Assembly (NCBI GenBank): GCA_944380855.1
Contig: CALWIW010000004.1
Span: 32,236-96,235 of the forward strand
Length of the DNA stretch: 64,000 nt
Source: an uncultured Clostridia bacterium
Lineage (GTDB): Bacteria > Bacillota > Clostridia > Oscillospirales > Acutalibacteraceae
Direction: 5' to 3'
Of this stretch, positions 17,016 to 24,437 are shown piece after piece (position 1 is the first letter of the stretch; every line of letters begins with the position of its first letter). The translations under genes were made by a program, and so were the position numbers. The notes under the pieces were generated by a model. It ran no database searches. It was not told where the DNA came from and saw nothing but the letters and a program-made list of their open reading frames with translations.

Positions 17016-18151
17016 TATATCTTGACAATTGTGCCACTACTTTTCCAAAGCCGGAAAATGTAATACGAAGCGTCTGCAATTCTTTTAGAAAATTTGGTGC
17101 AAATCCGGGAAGAGGCGGCCACAATGCCGCAATGGAAGCTTCTCAGCAGGTCTTCAATGTAAGAGAAAAGATAAAAGATTTTTTTAATGCAGGAGAACCT
17201 GAAAACGTAATTTTTACATCGGGCTGCACAGAATCCCTTAATACAGTTATTAAAGGTATTCTCAGGCAGGGTGACCACGTGGTGATTTCATCTCTTGAAC
17301 ACAATTCGGTTGTTCGTCCTCTTGAAAGGCTGAAAAAAGAGGGCCTTATAACTTATGATGTGGCACAGGTGTGCGAATGTGATCATGATAAAACAGTTGA
17401 TAACTTTAGAAATAAATTTAATGACCATACAAGACTTGTGGTTTGTACTCACGCCTCAAATGTTTTCGGTTTGAGACTTCCTATTGAGAGAATTGCGGCT
17501 CTTTGTCACCAATACGGAATTAAAATATGCGTTGACGCCGCACAAACCGCAGGAGTTTTGCCCATTGATGTAAAAGGAGATTGTATAGACTATTTATGTT
17601 TGTCCGGACATAAAGGGCTTTACGGACCTATGGGAATCGGTGTTTTGATAATAAACTGTGAAGAAATTCCGAAGCCGTTAAAAGAAGGCGGTACGGGAAG
17701 CAGTTCTGTAAGCTTTGAACAGCCTGTATTTCTTCCGGACAGATTTGAAAGCGGAACGCCAAATTTGCCGGGTATATGCGGCTTGGGTGCAGGAATAGAT
17801 TTTGTAAAAAGCAGGGGTATGGAAAGGATATTTAAACACGAAATGCATTTTCTTTCCCGTGTGTATAACGGACTTGAAAAAAATAAAAATATAATTCTGT
17901 ATACACAAAAGCCCGATTTAAACTTTCACGTCCCTGTTTTGTCTTTAAATGTCAGGGGTAAATCATCTGAAGAAACAGCCGCAGTTTTAAACAGAAGGTA
18001 TAACATTGCAGCACGTGCAGGACTTCATTGCTCGCCCCTTGCACACATAAGCTACGGAACGGAAAATATAGGAACGGTAAGAATTTGTCCGTCGGTTTTT
18101 TCTGATTATTCTCATGGAGATATGTTGGTAAACGCCTTGAAAAAAATCTAA
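17012..18151 (+). CDS. Class V aminotransferase, cysteine-desulfurase family
   Basis: The 379-residue PLP enzyme starts MIYLDNCATTFPKP, has FTSGCTESLN, the PLP-contacting HASNVFG and DAAQTAG, and the Schiff-base lysine in SGHKGLYGPMG. A C-terminal cysteine that could carry persulfide is in ARAGLHCSPLAH. It is therefore expected to remove sulfur (or selenium) from cysteine (or selenocysteine), in the SufS/CsdA-like group II line. No iron-sulfur scaffold gene lies beside it. Its partner is the DUF3343 protein with which it overlaps by four bases. Confidence 0.9.
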   Translation: MIYLDNCATTFPKPENVIRSVCNSFRKFGANPGRGGHNAAMEASQQVFNVREKIKDFFNAGEPENVIFTSGCTESLNTVIKGILRQGDHVVISSLEHNSVVRPLERLKKEGLITYDVAQVCECDHDKTVDNFRNKFNDHTRLVVCTHASNVFGLRLPIERIAALCHQYGIKICVDAAQTAGVLPIDVKGDCIDYLCLSGHKGLYGPMGIGVLIINCEEIPKPLKEGGTGSSSVSFEQPVFLPDRFESGTPNLPGICGLGAGIDFVKSRGMERIFKHEMHFLSRVYNGLEKNKNIILYTQKPDLNFHVPVLSLNVRGKSSEETAAVLNRRYNIAARAGLHCSPLAHISYGTENIGTVRICPSVFSDYSHGDMLVNALKKI

Positions 18152-18168
18152 AAAATTAAAGATTATTC

Positions 18169-18196
18169 TTGCAATCCTTTCATATTGTGATACAAT
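18169..18196 (+). promoter_or_regulatory. Promoter of the cdaA-cdaR operon
   Basis: TTGCAA (18169-18174), 16-base spacer, TACAAT (18191-18196), with TG one base before the -10 box. The predicted start is at about 18203, exactly where a long-range RNA stem begins. Confidence 0.6.
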
Positions 18197-18202
18197 GATA
18201 GT

Positions 18203-18299
18203 AACGGTAAAAGAAATTAATAACGCAGGTTTTCAAGCCTGCTACATATATATTGTGAGTTTTATGTTTGTTTGAATGTATCCTATTGCTTTTGCCGTT
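18203..18299 (+). ncRNA. Structured 5' leader of cdaA
   Basis: AACGGTAAAAG (18203-18213) can pair with CTTTTGCCGTT (18289-18299), 11 pairs with one G-U, closing a domain of about 75 nt that holds a GCAGG/CCTGC hairpin (18225-18242). The closing stem starts at the predicted transcript 5' end and stops 27 bases before the cdaA start. It does not match a riboswitch class that I recognise. Confidence 0.5.
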
Positions 18300-18325
18300 A
18301 TTACTAAAGTCTTTGGGGGATTATT

Positions 18326-19201
18326 ATGGAGTTTTTACAGGAATGGTTTTCTAATCTCTTCTCCATTTCACGGACTTTTGAATTTAAAGATTTTCTTGAT
18401 ATTGCCGTTATTGCGTTTATCATATACAGTATGTTTAAGCTTGTAAGAGAAACAAGAGCGGAACAGCTTTTAAAGGGAATTATTGTTCTTTTGGTGGTGT
18501 ATTTCTTTTCCGCTGTATTCAGCTTGAATATGCTAAATATGCTTTTAAAGATGTTTTTCGAGTTTTCCGTAATTCTGATTGCGATTATATTTCAGCCGGA
18601 AATCAGAAAGGCTCTTGAACAAATCGGACGAAGCAAAATTTCCCGAAAATCCTTGAAATTCATTCAGCCCGCCAGAAGCGATGAATGGAAAGAAAGAGTT
18701 AAAAAGGCGATTGTTGATGTGGCTGATACTTCTGCTATATTCAGCCGTACAAAAACCGGAGCTTTGATTGTTTTTGAGCGTGAAACCATGCTTTCTGATA
18801 TTGCGGCTACCGGCACGATACTTGACGCCTCTACTTCCGTGGCTTTGCTTGGTAATATCTTTTTTAACAAAGCTCCTCTGCACGACGGTGCCTGTATTAT
18901 CAGAGACGGAATGATACATTCTGCCGGCTGTATACTTCCTCTTACAAAAAATAAGGACGTTGACGTAAATCTCGGAACAAGGCACAGGGCGTCTCTCGGT
19001 ATGAGCGAGGAGTCGGACGCTGTTGTTCTTGTGGTGTCTGAGGAAACCGGAACAATTTCTCTTGCTATAAACGGAGTGCTCAGAAGAGATTACGGAAGAG
19101 ACGAGCTGATAAAAGAGCTTGAATCCTTATTGATTAAAGAAGATGAGGATAAAACTGACTTTTTGTCGCTGTTTACAAAGAGGAAGGGGAATGATAAATG
19201 A
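18326..19201 (+). CDS. cdaA: Diadenylate cyclase CdaA
   Basis: The 291-residue protein joins two ATP into cyclic di-AMP, a second messenger for osmotic and cell-wall control. Three N-terminal membrane helices (residues about 20-90) lead into the DAC domain (about 100-260) with the catalytic motifs LHDGACII and TRHRASLGMSEESDA. This is the CdaA (DacA) architecture. The start follows GGGGGA. It overlaps cdaR by four bases (ATGA), the classic cdaA-cdaR pair; the usual third gene, glmM, is not here. A structured leader precedes it. Confidence 0.96.
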   Translation: MEFLQEWFSNLFSISRTFEFKDFLDIAVIAFIIYSMFKLVRETRAEQLLKGIIVLLVVYFFSAVFSLNMLNMLLKMFFEFSVILIAIIFQPEIRKALEQIGRSKISRKSLKFIQPARSDEWKERVKKAIVDVADTSAIFSRTKTGALIVFERETMLSDIAATGTILDASTSVALLGNIFFNKAPLHDGACIIRDGMIHSAGCILPLTKNKDVDVNLGTRHRASLGMSEESDAVVLVVSEETGTISLAINGVLRRDYGRDELIKELESLLIKEDEDKTDFLSLFTKRKGNDK

Positions 19202-20451
19202 GAAAATTCTTAAAAAGCGATAAGTTTCTTATTTTAATTTCCGTTGTATTGTCAGTTTTGCTCTGGTTTGGAATGAACTTTGGCAGCGGAAGCGAATTTA
19301 CTAAGACTGTTTACGACATACCTGTCACCATTGAGCTTCCTCAGGAGGCTTCTGACAACGGATATGAGATATTCGGGACGGAACAGCTTACTGCTTCTGT
19401 TTCCGTTACGGGAAACAGAATGATTGTGGGTTCTCTGTCAAAAGCCGATATTCAGATTGTTGCCCAGCAGACAAGCAGTATAACTACCGCCGGAACCTAT
19501 ACTCTGCCCCTTGCCGCAAAAAAAGTTGGTGTTAAATCGGATTATGAGTTTTCTTCCGCAGTATCACCGTCAACTATTGTGGTTAATGTGGACAGATATC
19601 AGGAAAAAACTCTTGATATTAAACCGGAGCTTGTTTATAAAGTGGACAGCGGTTACTATTCCAGAACTGTTTTGGATGAAAGCTCCGTGGTGGTTTCCGG
19701 TCCGGAAAGCGTTGTTTCTAAGGTGGCAAAGGCAGCGGTTACCGATAAAATCAGCGGAACAATTACCGAAACAAGAGATATAACAAGCAGTGTTTTGCTT
19801 TTTGACGAAAACGGTGATGTTATAAACAGCAAGGATTTGTCAATGAGTGTAACTACTACCAATGTTACTATCATAGTTGAGCCGGAAAAAGAACTTCCTA
19901 TTGTAGTTCCCTTGGAAGGAGTGCCCGAGGGAATGGATTTAAGCAAATACATTACCGTAGAACCGTCAACCATAAGGGTTGCAGGTGAAGCTTCGATAAT
20001 GGATACACTTGATTCCATACCTGTGGAGCCTATCAATATTTCTGAATACGATAACAGCGTGCATACAATTGAAATGCAGGTTGCGGTTCCGTCTTCCTGC
20101 AGAAATATCAGCAATATAAACACCGTTACCGTAACAATAGATTTCAGCGAGTTTTCTAAGCGGACATATACCGTGACGAATTTTGAAAAGAAAAATATTC
20201 CCGACGGTTATTCTGCGGAGGTTGCACTGAAACAGCTGGAAATAGAACTTATAGGAACGGAAGAAAATCTCAATGCTATAAGTGAAGAGGACTTGGTGGC
20301 TGTTATTGACTGGTCAGAAACAACGGAAGGAATTGTTGCGGGAACAACAGAAATGCCCGTTAAAATTGAGATTGCAGATGGAGAGGCAAAGGCTTGGGTG
20401 TACGGTAAATACAAAGCCAACGTTACAGTAGTTCGTGCCAATTCTGCTTAG
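19198..20451 (+). CDS. cdaR: YbbR-domain protein CdaR, regulator of CdaA
   Basis: The 417-residue protein has one N-terminal membrane anchor (residues about 9-24, FLILISVVLSVLLWFGMNF) and an extracytoplasmic part made of about four YbbR repeats of roughly 80 residues, recognisable by the recurring pattern VTIELPQE / IDIKPELV / LPIVVPLEGVPEG / RTYTVTNFEKKNIP. CdaR binds and modulates CdaA at the membrane in other Firmicutes. The four-base overlap with cdaA supports this role. It is followed by two hairpins before the next gene. Confidence 0.92.
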   Translation: MRKFLKSDKFLILISVVLSVLLWFGMNFGSGSEFTKTVYDIPVTIELPQEASDNGYEIFGTEQLTASVSVTGNRMIVGSLSKADIQIVAQQTSSITTAGTYTLPLAAKKVGVKSDYEFSSAVSPSTIVVNVDRYQEKTLDIKPELVYKVDSGYYSRTVLDESSVVVSGPESVVSKVAKAAVTDKISGTITETRDITSSVLLFDENGDVINSKDLSMSVTTTNVTIIVEPEKELPIVVPLEGVPEGMDLSKYITVEPSTIRVAGEASIMDTLDSIPVEPINISEYDNSVHTIEMQVAVPSSCRNISNINTVTVTIDFSEFSKRTYTVTNFEKKNIPDGYSAEVALKQLEIELIGTEENLNAISEEDLVAVIDWSETTEGIVAGTTEMPVKIEIADGEAKAWVYGKYKANVTVVRANSA

Positions 20452-20471
20452 CGATTGCAAATGATTATATG

Positions 20472-20503
20472 TTTGTCGATTGCCGCATATTGCAATTGAC
20501 AAA
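20472..20503 (+). terminator. Hairpin after cdaR
   Basis: Arms TTTGTCGATTGC (20472-20483) and GCAATTGACAAA (20492-20503) pair with one wobble. The U tract is weak, so it may be the first half of a tandem terminator with the next hairpin. Confidence 0.55.
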
Positions 20504-20573
20504 TCTATAGTTTTATGATTATAGTGAAATTCAGAAGAATTTTAGATTAAAAAAAATACGGCGGACAGCCTTT

Positions 20574-20607
20574 AAGGAGATTCGACAGTTTTCGGATCTC
20601 CTTTTTT
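20574..20607 (+). terminator. Rho-independent terminator downstream of cdaR
   Basis: Arms AAGGAGAT (20574-20581) and ATCTCCTT (20596-20603), with extra CG pairing inside, are followed by a T run. Confidence 0.8.
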
Positions 20608-20640
20608 GTATAATTCTTTTGTAAAACAGTATACACATAA

Positions 20641-20690
20641 TGTATATACAGATTTAATTTGACCGGTATATACAGGTATGGTATAATATA
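20641..20690 (+). promoter_or_regulatory. Promoter of the SCP2-like gene with palindromic operators
   Basis: TTGACC (20659-20664), 17-base spacer, TATAAT (20682-20687), with TG one base before the -10 box. Palindromes TGTATATACA (20641-20650, upstream of -35) and GTATATAC (20666-20673, in the spacer), plus further TATAC motifs on both sides, suggest a repressor site. The regulator is unknown. Confidence 0.7.
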
Positions 20691-20746
20691 TACGAAGAGG
20701 TATTCTCTTTTTGTGTGGCAAAATAATATGAAAGGATTGATAATGT

Positions 20747-21064
20747 ATGACATTTCAGGAAGTTTTTACGGAAATTAAGTCAATGTTTATGAAGGCTGAT
20801 GTAAGCGAAATTAAAGAGCATCTTGCTTTTCAGTTTAACATGACAGGAGAGGGAGAAGGAATTTTTTACGCCGAAATTAAGGACGGAAAAGTAAATGTAG
20901 AGCCTTACTCATACAATGACAGAGATGTGCAGTTTACCTGCTCTGCCGATACTCTCTTAAAAATTGCCAAGGGTAAAATGAACCCCATTACGGCTTTTAC
21001 TTTCGGAAAGCTTAAAATAGACGGTGCTTTGGAAAAAGCTTTGGTTCTTCAAAAGTTGATATGA
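20747..21064 (+). CDS. SCP2 sterol-binding-domain protein
   Basis: The 105-residue soluble protein consists of one SCP2-like lipid-binding domain: an N-terminal helix pair, the strand FNMTGEGEGIFYAEIKDGKV, then VQFTCSADTLLKIAKGKMNP and a final FGKLKIDGALEKALVLQKL. Bacterial stand-alone SCP2 proteins are thought to bind lipids or acyl chains, with no proven substrate. AAAGGA lies ten bases before the ATG. It is monocistronic from a strong promoter with palindromes, so its expression is probably switched by a repressor. Confidence 0.88.
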   Translation: MTFQEVFTEIKSMFMKADVSEIKEHLAFQFNMTGEGEGIFYAEIKDGKVNVEPYSYNDRDVQFTCSADTLLKIAKGKMNPITAFTFGKLKIDGALEKALVLQKLI

Positions 21065-21173
21065 TAATTCACATAGGTTTAATTTCATCTTCAAAAAATC
21101 AACATAATCTGTTTGTATAATTACAATTGTAACAGGGAAACATAGAACCAACAAAACATACTTTTACTCCTTT

Positions 21174-21212
21174 CAACACGGTGTTGCTTGGCAATGCCGT
21201 GTTGTTTTTTGT
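21174..21212 (+). terminator. Strong rho-independent terminator
   Basis: Fourteen-pair stem: CAACACGGTGTTGC (21174-21187), loop TTG, GCAATGCCGTGTTG (21191-21204), with two wobbles, followed by TTTTTTGTG. It lies about 110 bases after the SCP2-like gene and before the pyrE promoter. Confidence 0.88.
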
Positions 21213-21235
21213 GCTTCTTGGAGATTAAAAATCTA

Positions 21236-21264
21236 TTTACAAAGATTTAAATATATGGTATTAT
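21236..21264 (+). promoter_or_regulatory. Promoter of pyrE
   Basis: TTTACA (21236-21241), 17-base spacer, TATTAT (21259-21264), with TG one base before the -10 box. The leader is short, so no PyrR-type attenuator is present between it and pyrE. Confidence 0.6.
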
Positions 21265-21303
21265 AAATTTGAAAATTTTACTTGTAAAAAGGAGTAATTC
21301 GCA

Positions 21304-21885
21304 ATGATTAGCAATGAGAGAGTTATAGAAATACTCAAAGAAGCAGGTGTTTTACTTGAGGGTCACTTCAGACTTACTTCAGGCAGACACAGCAATAAAT
21401 ATCTTCAGTGTGCAAAAATTTTCAGAAACACTAAGTACAGCGAGGAACTTTGCGGTGCTTTAGCTGAGCAGTTTGCAGATGATGGCGTAGAGGTTGTTAT
21501 CGGACCTGCAATGGGTGCTGTTCAGATGGCTTACGAGGTTAGCCGTCATTTAAAGTGCGAGAACTTTTTTGCTGAGAGAGAGGCAGACGGCAAAATGGCT
21601 CTCAGAAGAGGTTTTGAAGTAAAGCCGGGTATGAAAGTTCTCTTGGTAGAGGACGTTGTTACAACAGGCGGTTCTGTTAAGGAAGTTTTAGAACTTGTAA
21701 AGGCTGCCGGTGCAGATGTTGTAGGTATAGGTTCTATCGTTGACAGAACAGGCGGAAAGATTGATTTCGGCGTACCTTTCAAGGCTGTTATCAGCGTAGA
21801 GGTTGAGTCTTGGGAGCCTGATGAGTGTCCTTTGTGCAAAGAAGGCAAAATTGAGCTTGTAAAGCCGGGCAGCAGAAAAGTATAA
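21304..21885 (+). CDS. pyrE: Orotate phosphoribosyltransferase
   Basis: PyrE joins orotate and PRPP to make orotidine monophosphate in pyrimidine synthesis. The 193-residue product has the PRPP-binding motif VLLVEDVVTTGGSV, the substrate loop region FFAEREADGKMALRRGF, and LTSGRHSNKYLQCAKIF at the N terminus. A C-terminal CPLCKEG extension, found in the thermophile-type PyrE branch, is present. AAGGAG lies nine bases before the ATG. It stands alone, away from other pyr genes, with its own promoter; pyrH is about 17 kb away. Confidence 0.95.
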   Translation: MISNERVIEILKEAGVLLEGHFRLTSGRHSNKYLQCAKIFRNTKYSEELCGALAEQFADDGVEVVIGPAMGAVQMAYEVSRHLKCENFFAEREADGKMALRRGFEVKPGMKVLLVEDVVTTGGSVKEVLELVKAAGADVVGIGSIVDRTGGKIDFGVPFKAVISVEVESWEPDECPLCKEGKIELVKPGSRKV

Positions 21886-21914
21886 TCATTATTTATTAAT
21901 TTTAAATTAACTGG

Positions 21915-21941
21915 GAGCGGGATAACGGTGTTATTCCGCTT
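21915..21941 (+). terminator. Hairpin between pyrE and radC
   Basis: Arms GAGCGGGATAAC and GTTATTCCGCTT close over a GGT loop, with wobble pairs. No U tract follows, so termination is uncertain. Confidence 0.45.
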
Positions 21942-21979
21942 CGGTTATATCAGGTCACTTTTTATAAAGAGGTGTGGTT

Positions 21980-22678
21980 ATGGCATACAAACACGATCAC
22001 GGCGGTCATCGGGAACGAATGAGAGAAAAATACATAAAGTACGGCCTTGATATTTTCGAGCCTCATGAGGTATTGGAAATAATGCTGTTTTATGCCGTTC
22101 CGAGAGTTGATACCAATCCATTGGCACATCGGCTTATTAATACCTTTGGTTCTTTATCTGCTGTTTTGGACGCAGATGTAAATCAGCTTATGGAAGCCGG
22201 TTTAAGTAAAAATGCAGCGGTTTTCCTTAATATGCTTCCTGAACTGTCAAGAATTTATCTTGAAGATAAGAGGGCAAAAAGGCAGATTATTACAAGATAT
22301 ATGCTTGGAGAGTTTTTCAAAAGTAAATTCATCGGCAGAACCGAGGAATATATTATCGCTTTGTACTTAGATGCAAAAGGAAAAGAACTGAGCTGTTCCG
22401 TTGTTTCAAGCGGAAGCTTCAGTGCTGCCAGCGTGCCTTTCGACAAGATAATAAATATGGCGTTGGTATGTAAAGCTAAGTCTGTTGCCATTGCCCACAA
22501 CCATCCCAGCGGCAGTGTTTTGCCCTCGGAAAAGGATATTGATGTTACCTTTTTGCTTATGGAAAAATTAAAGGCAATGGATATTAAGCTTTTGGACCAT
22601 ATCATTATTGCCGGCGAAGAATATCTTTCTGTGGGCGACTGCATGGCAAGAATGGGTGACTTCTCCTTTGCCGATTAA
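21980..22678 (+). CDS. radC: RadC/JAB-domain protein
   Basis: The 232-residue protein has an N-terminal helix-hairpin-helix-like region (about 30-95) and a JAB1/MPN-type metal-binding domain with the motif AIAHNHPSGSVLPSEKD (His-x-His and distant Asp). RadC family members are named for DNA repair, but their real role is unsettled. The ATG at 21980 is preferred because AGAGG lies eight bases upstream; a GTG six bases earlier is too close to it. The gene ends in a hairpin terminator built from repeat-like sequence. Confidence 0.9.
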   Translation: MAYKHDHGGHRERMREKYIKYGLDIFEPHEVLEIMLFYAVPRVDTNPLAHRLINTFGSLSAVLDADVNQLMEAGLSKNAAVFLNMLPELSRIYLEDKRAKRQIITRYMLGEFFKSKFIGRTEEYIIALYLDAKGKELSCSVVSSGSFSAASVPFDKIINMALVCKAKSVAIAHNHPSGSVLPSEKDIDVTFLLMEKLKAMDIKLLDHIIIAGEEYLSVGDCMARMGDFSFAD

Positions 22679-22690
22679 TTTTATATCCGA

Positions 22691-22760
22691 CTTTTTTATT
22701 TCCGCCTTGCAGAAGTTTGCCTTAAAAATAAACTTCATTTCAAGGCGGGCGATTTTTTTA
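22691..22760 (+). terminator. radC terminator made of two facing repeat ends
   Basis: Arms CCGCCTTG (22702-22709) and CAAGGCGG (22741-22748) enclose a second stem GAAGTTT (22712-22718) with AAACTTC (22730-22736); a run of seven T follows (22753-22759). The sequence 22691-22718 closely resembles the terminal inverted repeat of the adjacent element. Confidence 0.75.
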
Positions 22761-23156
22761 TATCCGACCTGCAAAGGTTCCACTATTGATAAAGTTCTGC
22801 TCAGGTCGGGTTAGACGTTTTGTTTAAGCTTTGGAATAGTCCGCTTTCGATGGGGTTTATTTTTGAATGACAAGTTTTTTAATAAATTTATTTACACTAA
22901 GTTGATTATAAAACAATACCCACGGTTTTTATGATTGAACCATGGGTATTGTTTTATAGTTATATAAATTACTTCCTTTGATAGGATAAACCAATCTCAG
23001 GTCAGCAAAAAAAGTTAAACCATAATGTCATTTTGTAGCTTGCATAAATTATACCTATGATAGGATAAGCCATTCTAAGTCAGGAAAGTGAAGTCAAATC
23101 CGCCGCATCGAGGAGGTAATCCTCCAGATGAACTTTTCCAAGGCGGATATAAAAAA
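22754..23156. mobile_element. 403-bp MITE-like element with terminal inverted repeats
   Basis: The first 26 bases (22754-22779, beginning TTTTTTATATCCG) and the last 26 (23131-23156, ending CGGATATAAAAAA) are inverted repeats matching at 22 positions by my alignment. No transposase frame is present. Inside are a terminator-like hairpin (22910-22955), two diverged direct units of about 79 bp beginning GATAGGATAARCC (22980 and 23059), and a small hairpin GGAGG/CCTCC (23112-23124) enclosed by a CCGCC/GGCGG stem. The 3' part recurs at 25246-25446. Confidence 0.75.
22910..22955 (+). terminator. Hairpin inside the MITE-like element
   Basis: Arms of 18 bases, containing CAATACCCACGGTT (22914-22927) and AACCATGGGTATTG (22938-22951), pair with one mismatch and end in TTTTAT. 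It looks like a terminator in both directions. Confidence 0.6.
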
Positions 23157-23158
23157 GC

Positions 23159-23187
23159 TTGACAAGTGTTATATACTGTTATATACT
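23159..23187 (+). promoter_or_regulatory. Promoter of the GntR/ABC operon
   Basis: TTGACA (23159-23164), 17-base spacer, TATACT (23182-23187). The direct repeat TGTTATATAC occurs at 23167-23176 and 23177-23186, covering the spacer and -10 box, a likely site for the GntR-type regulator. The -35 box begins three bases after the MITE-like element ends. Confidence 0.8.
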
Positions 23188-23214
23188 GTTTATAGAACAG
23201 GAGGGGAATATACA

Positions 23215-23586
23215 TTGAAGATAATTATAAATAATTCATCTGTACAGCCTATATATGAGCAGATTGTAAATCAGATTAAGGCAATGATAACAGATGGAAC
23301 GCTGAAGATTGACACTATGCTGCCTTCTGTTCGTTCTTTGGCAAAGGAATTGAAGATAAGTGCACTGACGGTTAAAAAGGCTTACGATACTTTGGAGCAA
23401 AACGGTTTTGTTGTAACCGTTCACGGAAAGGGAAGCTTTGTAGCCGGTGCAAATCAACAGCTCCTGTTGGAAGAACAGAAAAAAGAGGTGGAAGCTCTGA
23501 TGGAAACGGCCGTCCGAAAGGGCAGAAGCTGCTCTATGAGTGACCAGGAACTGAAAGATTTGTTCCTGCTTGTATTGGAGGAGTAA
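23215..23586 (+). CDS. GntR-family regulator, YtrA subfamily
   Basis: From the TTG at 23215 the product has 123 residues, the usual size of the YtrA subfamily: a winged helix-turn-helix (PIYEQIVNQIKAMI, LPSVRSLAKELKIS, TVKKAYDTLEQNGFV) and a short C-terminal helical dimerisation tail, with no large ligand domain. GGAGGGG lies eight bases before the TTG. A longer frame opening at 23128 runs through the MITE-like element and the promoter and is rejected. It is followed two bases later by the ABC ATPase gene. YtrA-type proteins repress their own ABC operons and often respond to cell-wall antibiotics. Confidence 0.9.
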   Translation: MKIIINNSSVQPIYEQIVNQIKAMITDGTLKIDTMLPSVRSLAKELKISALTVKKAYDTLEQNGFVVTVHGKGSFVAGANQQLLLEEQKKEVEALMETAVRKGRSCSMSDQELKDLFLLVLEE

Positions 23587-23588
23587 CT

Positions 23589-24437
23589 ATGCTTAAAATG
23601 ACAAGCGTAAAAAAGAATTACAAGGACTTTACTTTGGACTGCACAATGGAAATTAAGTCCGGATATATAACGGGACTTGTGGGAAGAAACGGAGCGGGAA
23701 AAACCACAGCCTTTAAAAGCGTTTTGGGACTTATTTCTGTTGATGGGGGAGAAATTGAGATTTTCGGAAAGAAACTTTCCGATTTTAAGTCAAGGGATAA
23801 GGAAAAAATAGGCGTTTTGCTTTCGGACAGCGGTTTTTCTGGGGAATTAAAGGTAAAGGATATAATACCTGTTTTGTCTGCTGTTTATTCGCAGTTTGAT
23901 AAGGAAGATTTTTTAAAAAAATGCAAACAGATGAAACTGCCTCTCAATAAGAAAATAAAAGAGTTTTCCACAGGTATGAAAGCAAGACTTAAATTGATTA
24001 TCGCAATAACCCACAATGCGGATTTGCTTATTTTAGACGAGCCAACCGCAGGTATGGACGTTATGGCAAGGGAAAGTATAATTGATATGCTCAGGGAATA
24101 TATGGAGCATGGGCAGAGAGCTATACTTATAAGCTCCCATATTTCCGGAGATTTGGAGGGTTTATGCGACGATATATACATGATTGATAACGGAAAAATT
24201 ATTCTTCATCAGGATACCGACGTTATCCTCAGCAGTTACGGAATATTAAAGCTCAGGGACGAAGAATACAGAAATCTTGATAAAACTCATATTTTAAAGA
24301 TTAAAAAAGAAAATTTCGGCGTCAGCTGTCTTACCGACGAAAAGCAGTTTTATTCGGATAATTACCCGGGAATAGTTGTGGAGCGTGGCGGAATTGACAG
24401 CGTTATTACAATGATGATAGGCGGTGAAAATCCATGA
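23589..24437 (+). CDS. ABC transporter ATP-binding protein, YtrB-like
   Basis: The 282-residue ATPase has Walker A GRNGAGKTT, signature FSTGMKARLKL, Walker B DLLILDEPTAGMD and switch histidine SSHISGDLEG. A C-terminal extension of about 70 residues follows, as in the ATPases found with YtrA regulators. It starts two bases after the regulator and overlaps the permease gene by four bases (ATGA). It should power the adjacent ABC-2 permease. The substrate is unknown. Confidence 0.93.
   Translation: MLKMTSVKKNYKDFTLDCTMEIKSGYITGLVGRNGAGKTTAFKSVLGLISVDGGEIEIFGKKLSDFKSRDKEKIGVLLSDSGFSGELKVKDIIPVLSAVYSQFDKEDFLKKCKQMKLPLNKKIKEFSTGMKARLKLIIAITHNADLLILDEPTAGMDVMARESIIDMLREYMEHGQRAILISSHISGDLEGLCDDIYMIDNGKIILHQDTDVILSSYGILKLRDEEYRNLDKTHILKIKKENFGVSCLTDEKQFYSDNYPGIVVERGGIDSVITMMIGGENP

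Noticed and set aside
23128-23214. N-terminal extension of the GntR regulator through NFSKADIKKLDKC
   Set aside because: It runs through the mobile element and the TTGACA/TATACT promoter; the TTG at 23215 has GGAGGGG and the normal family start.
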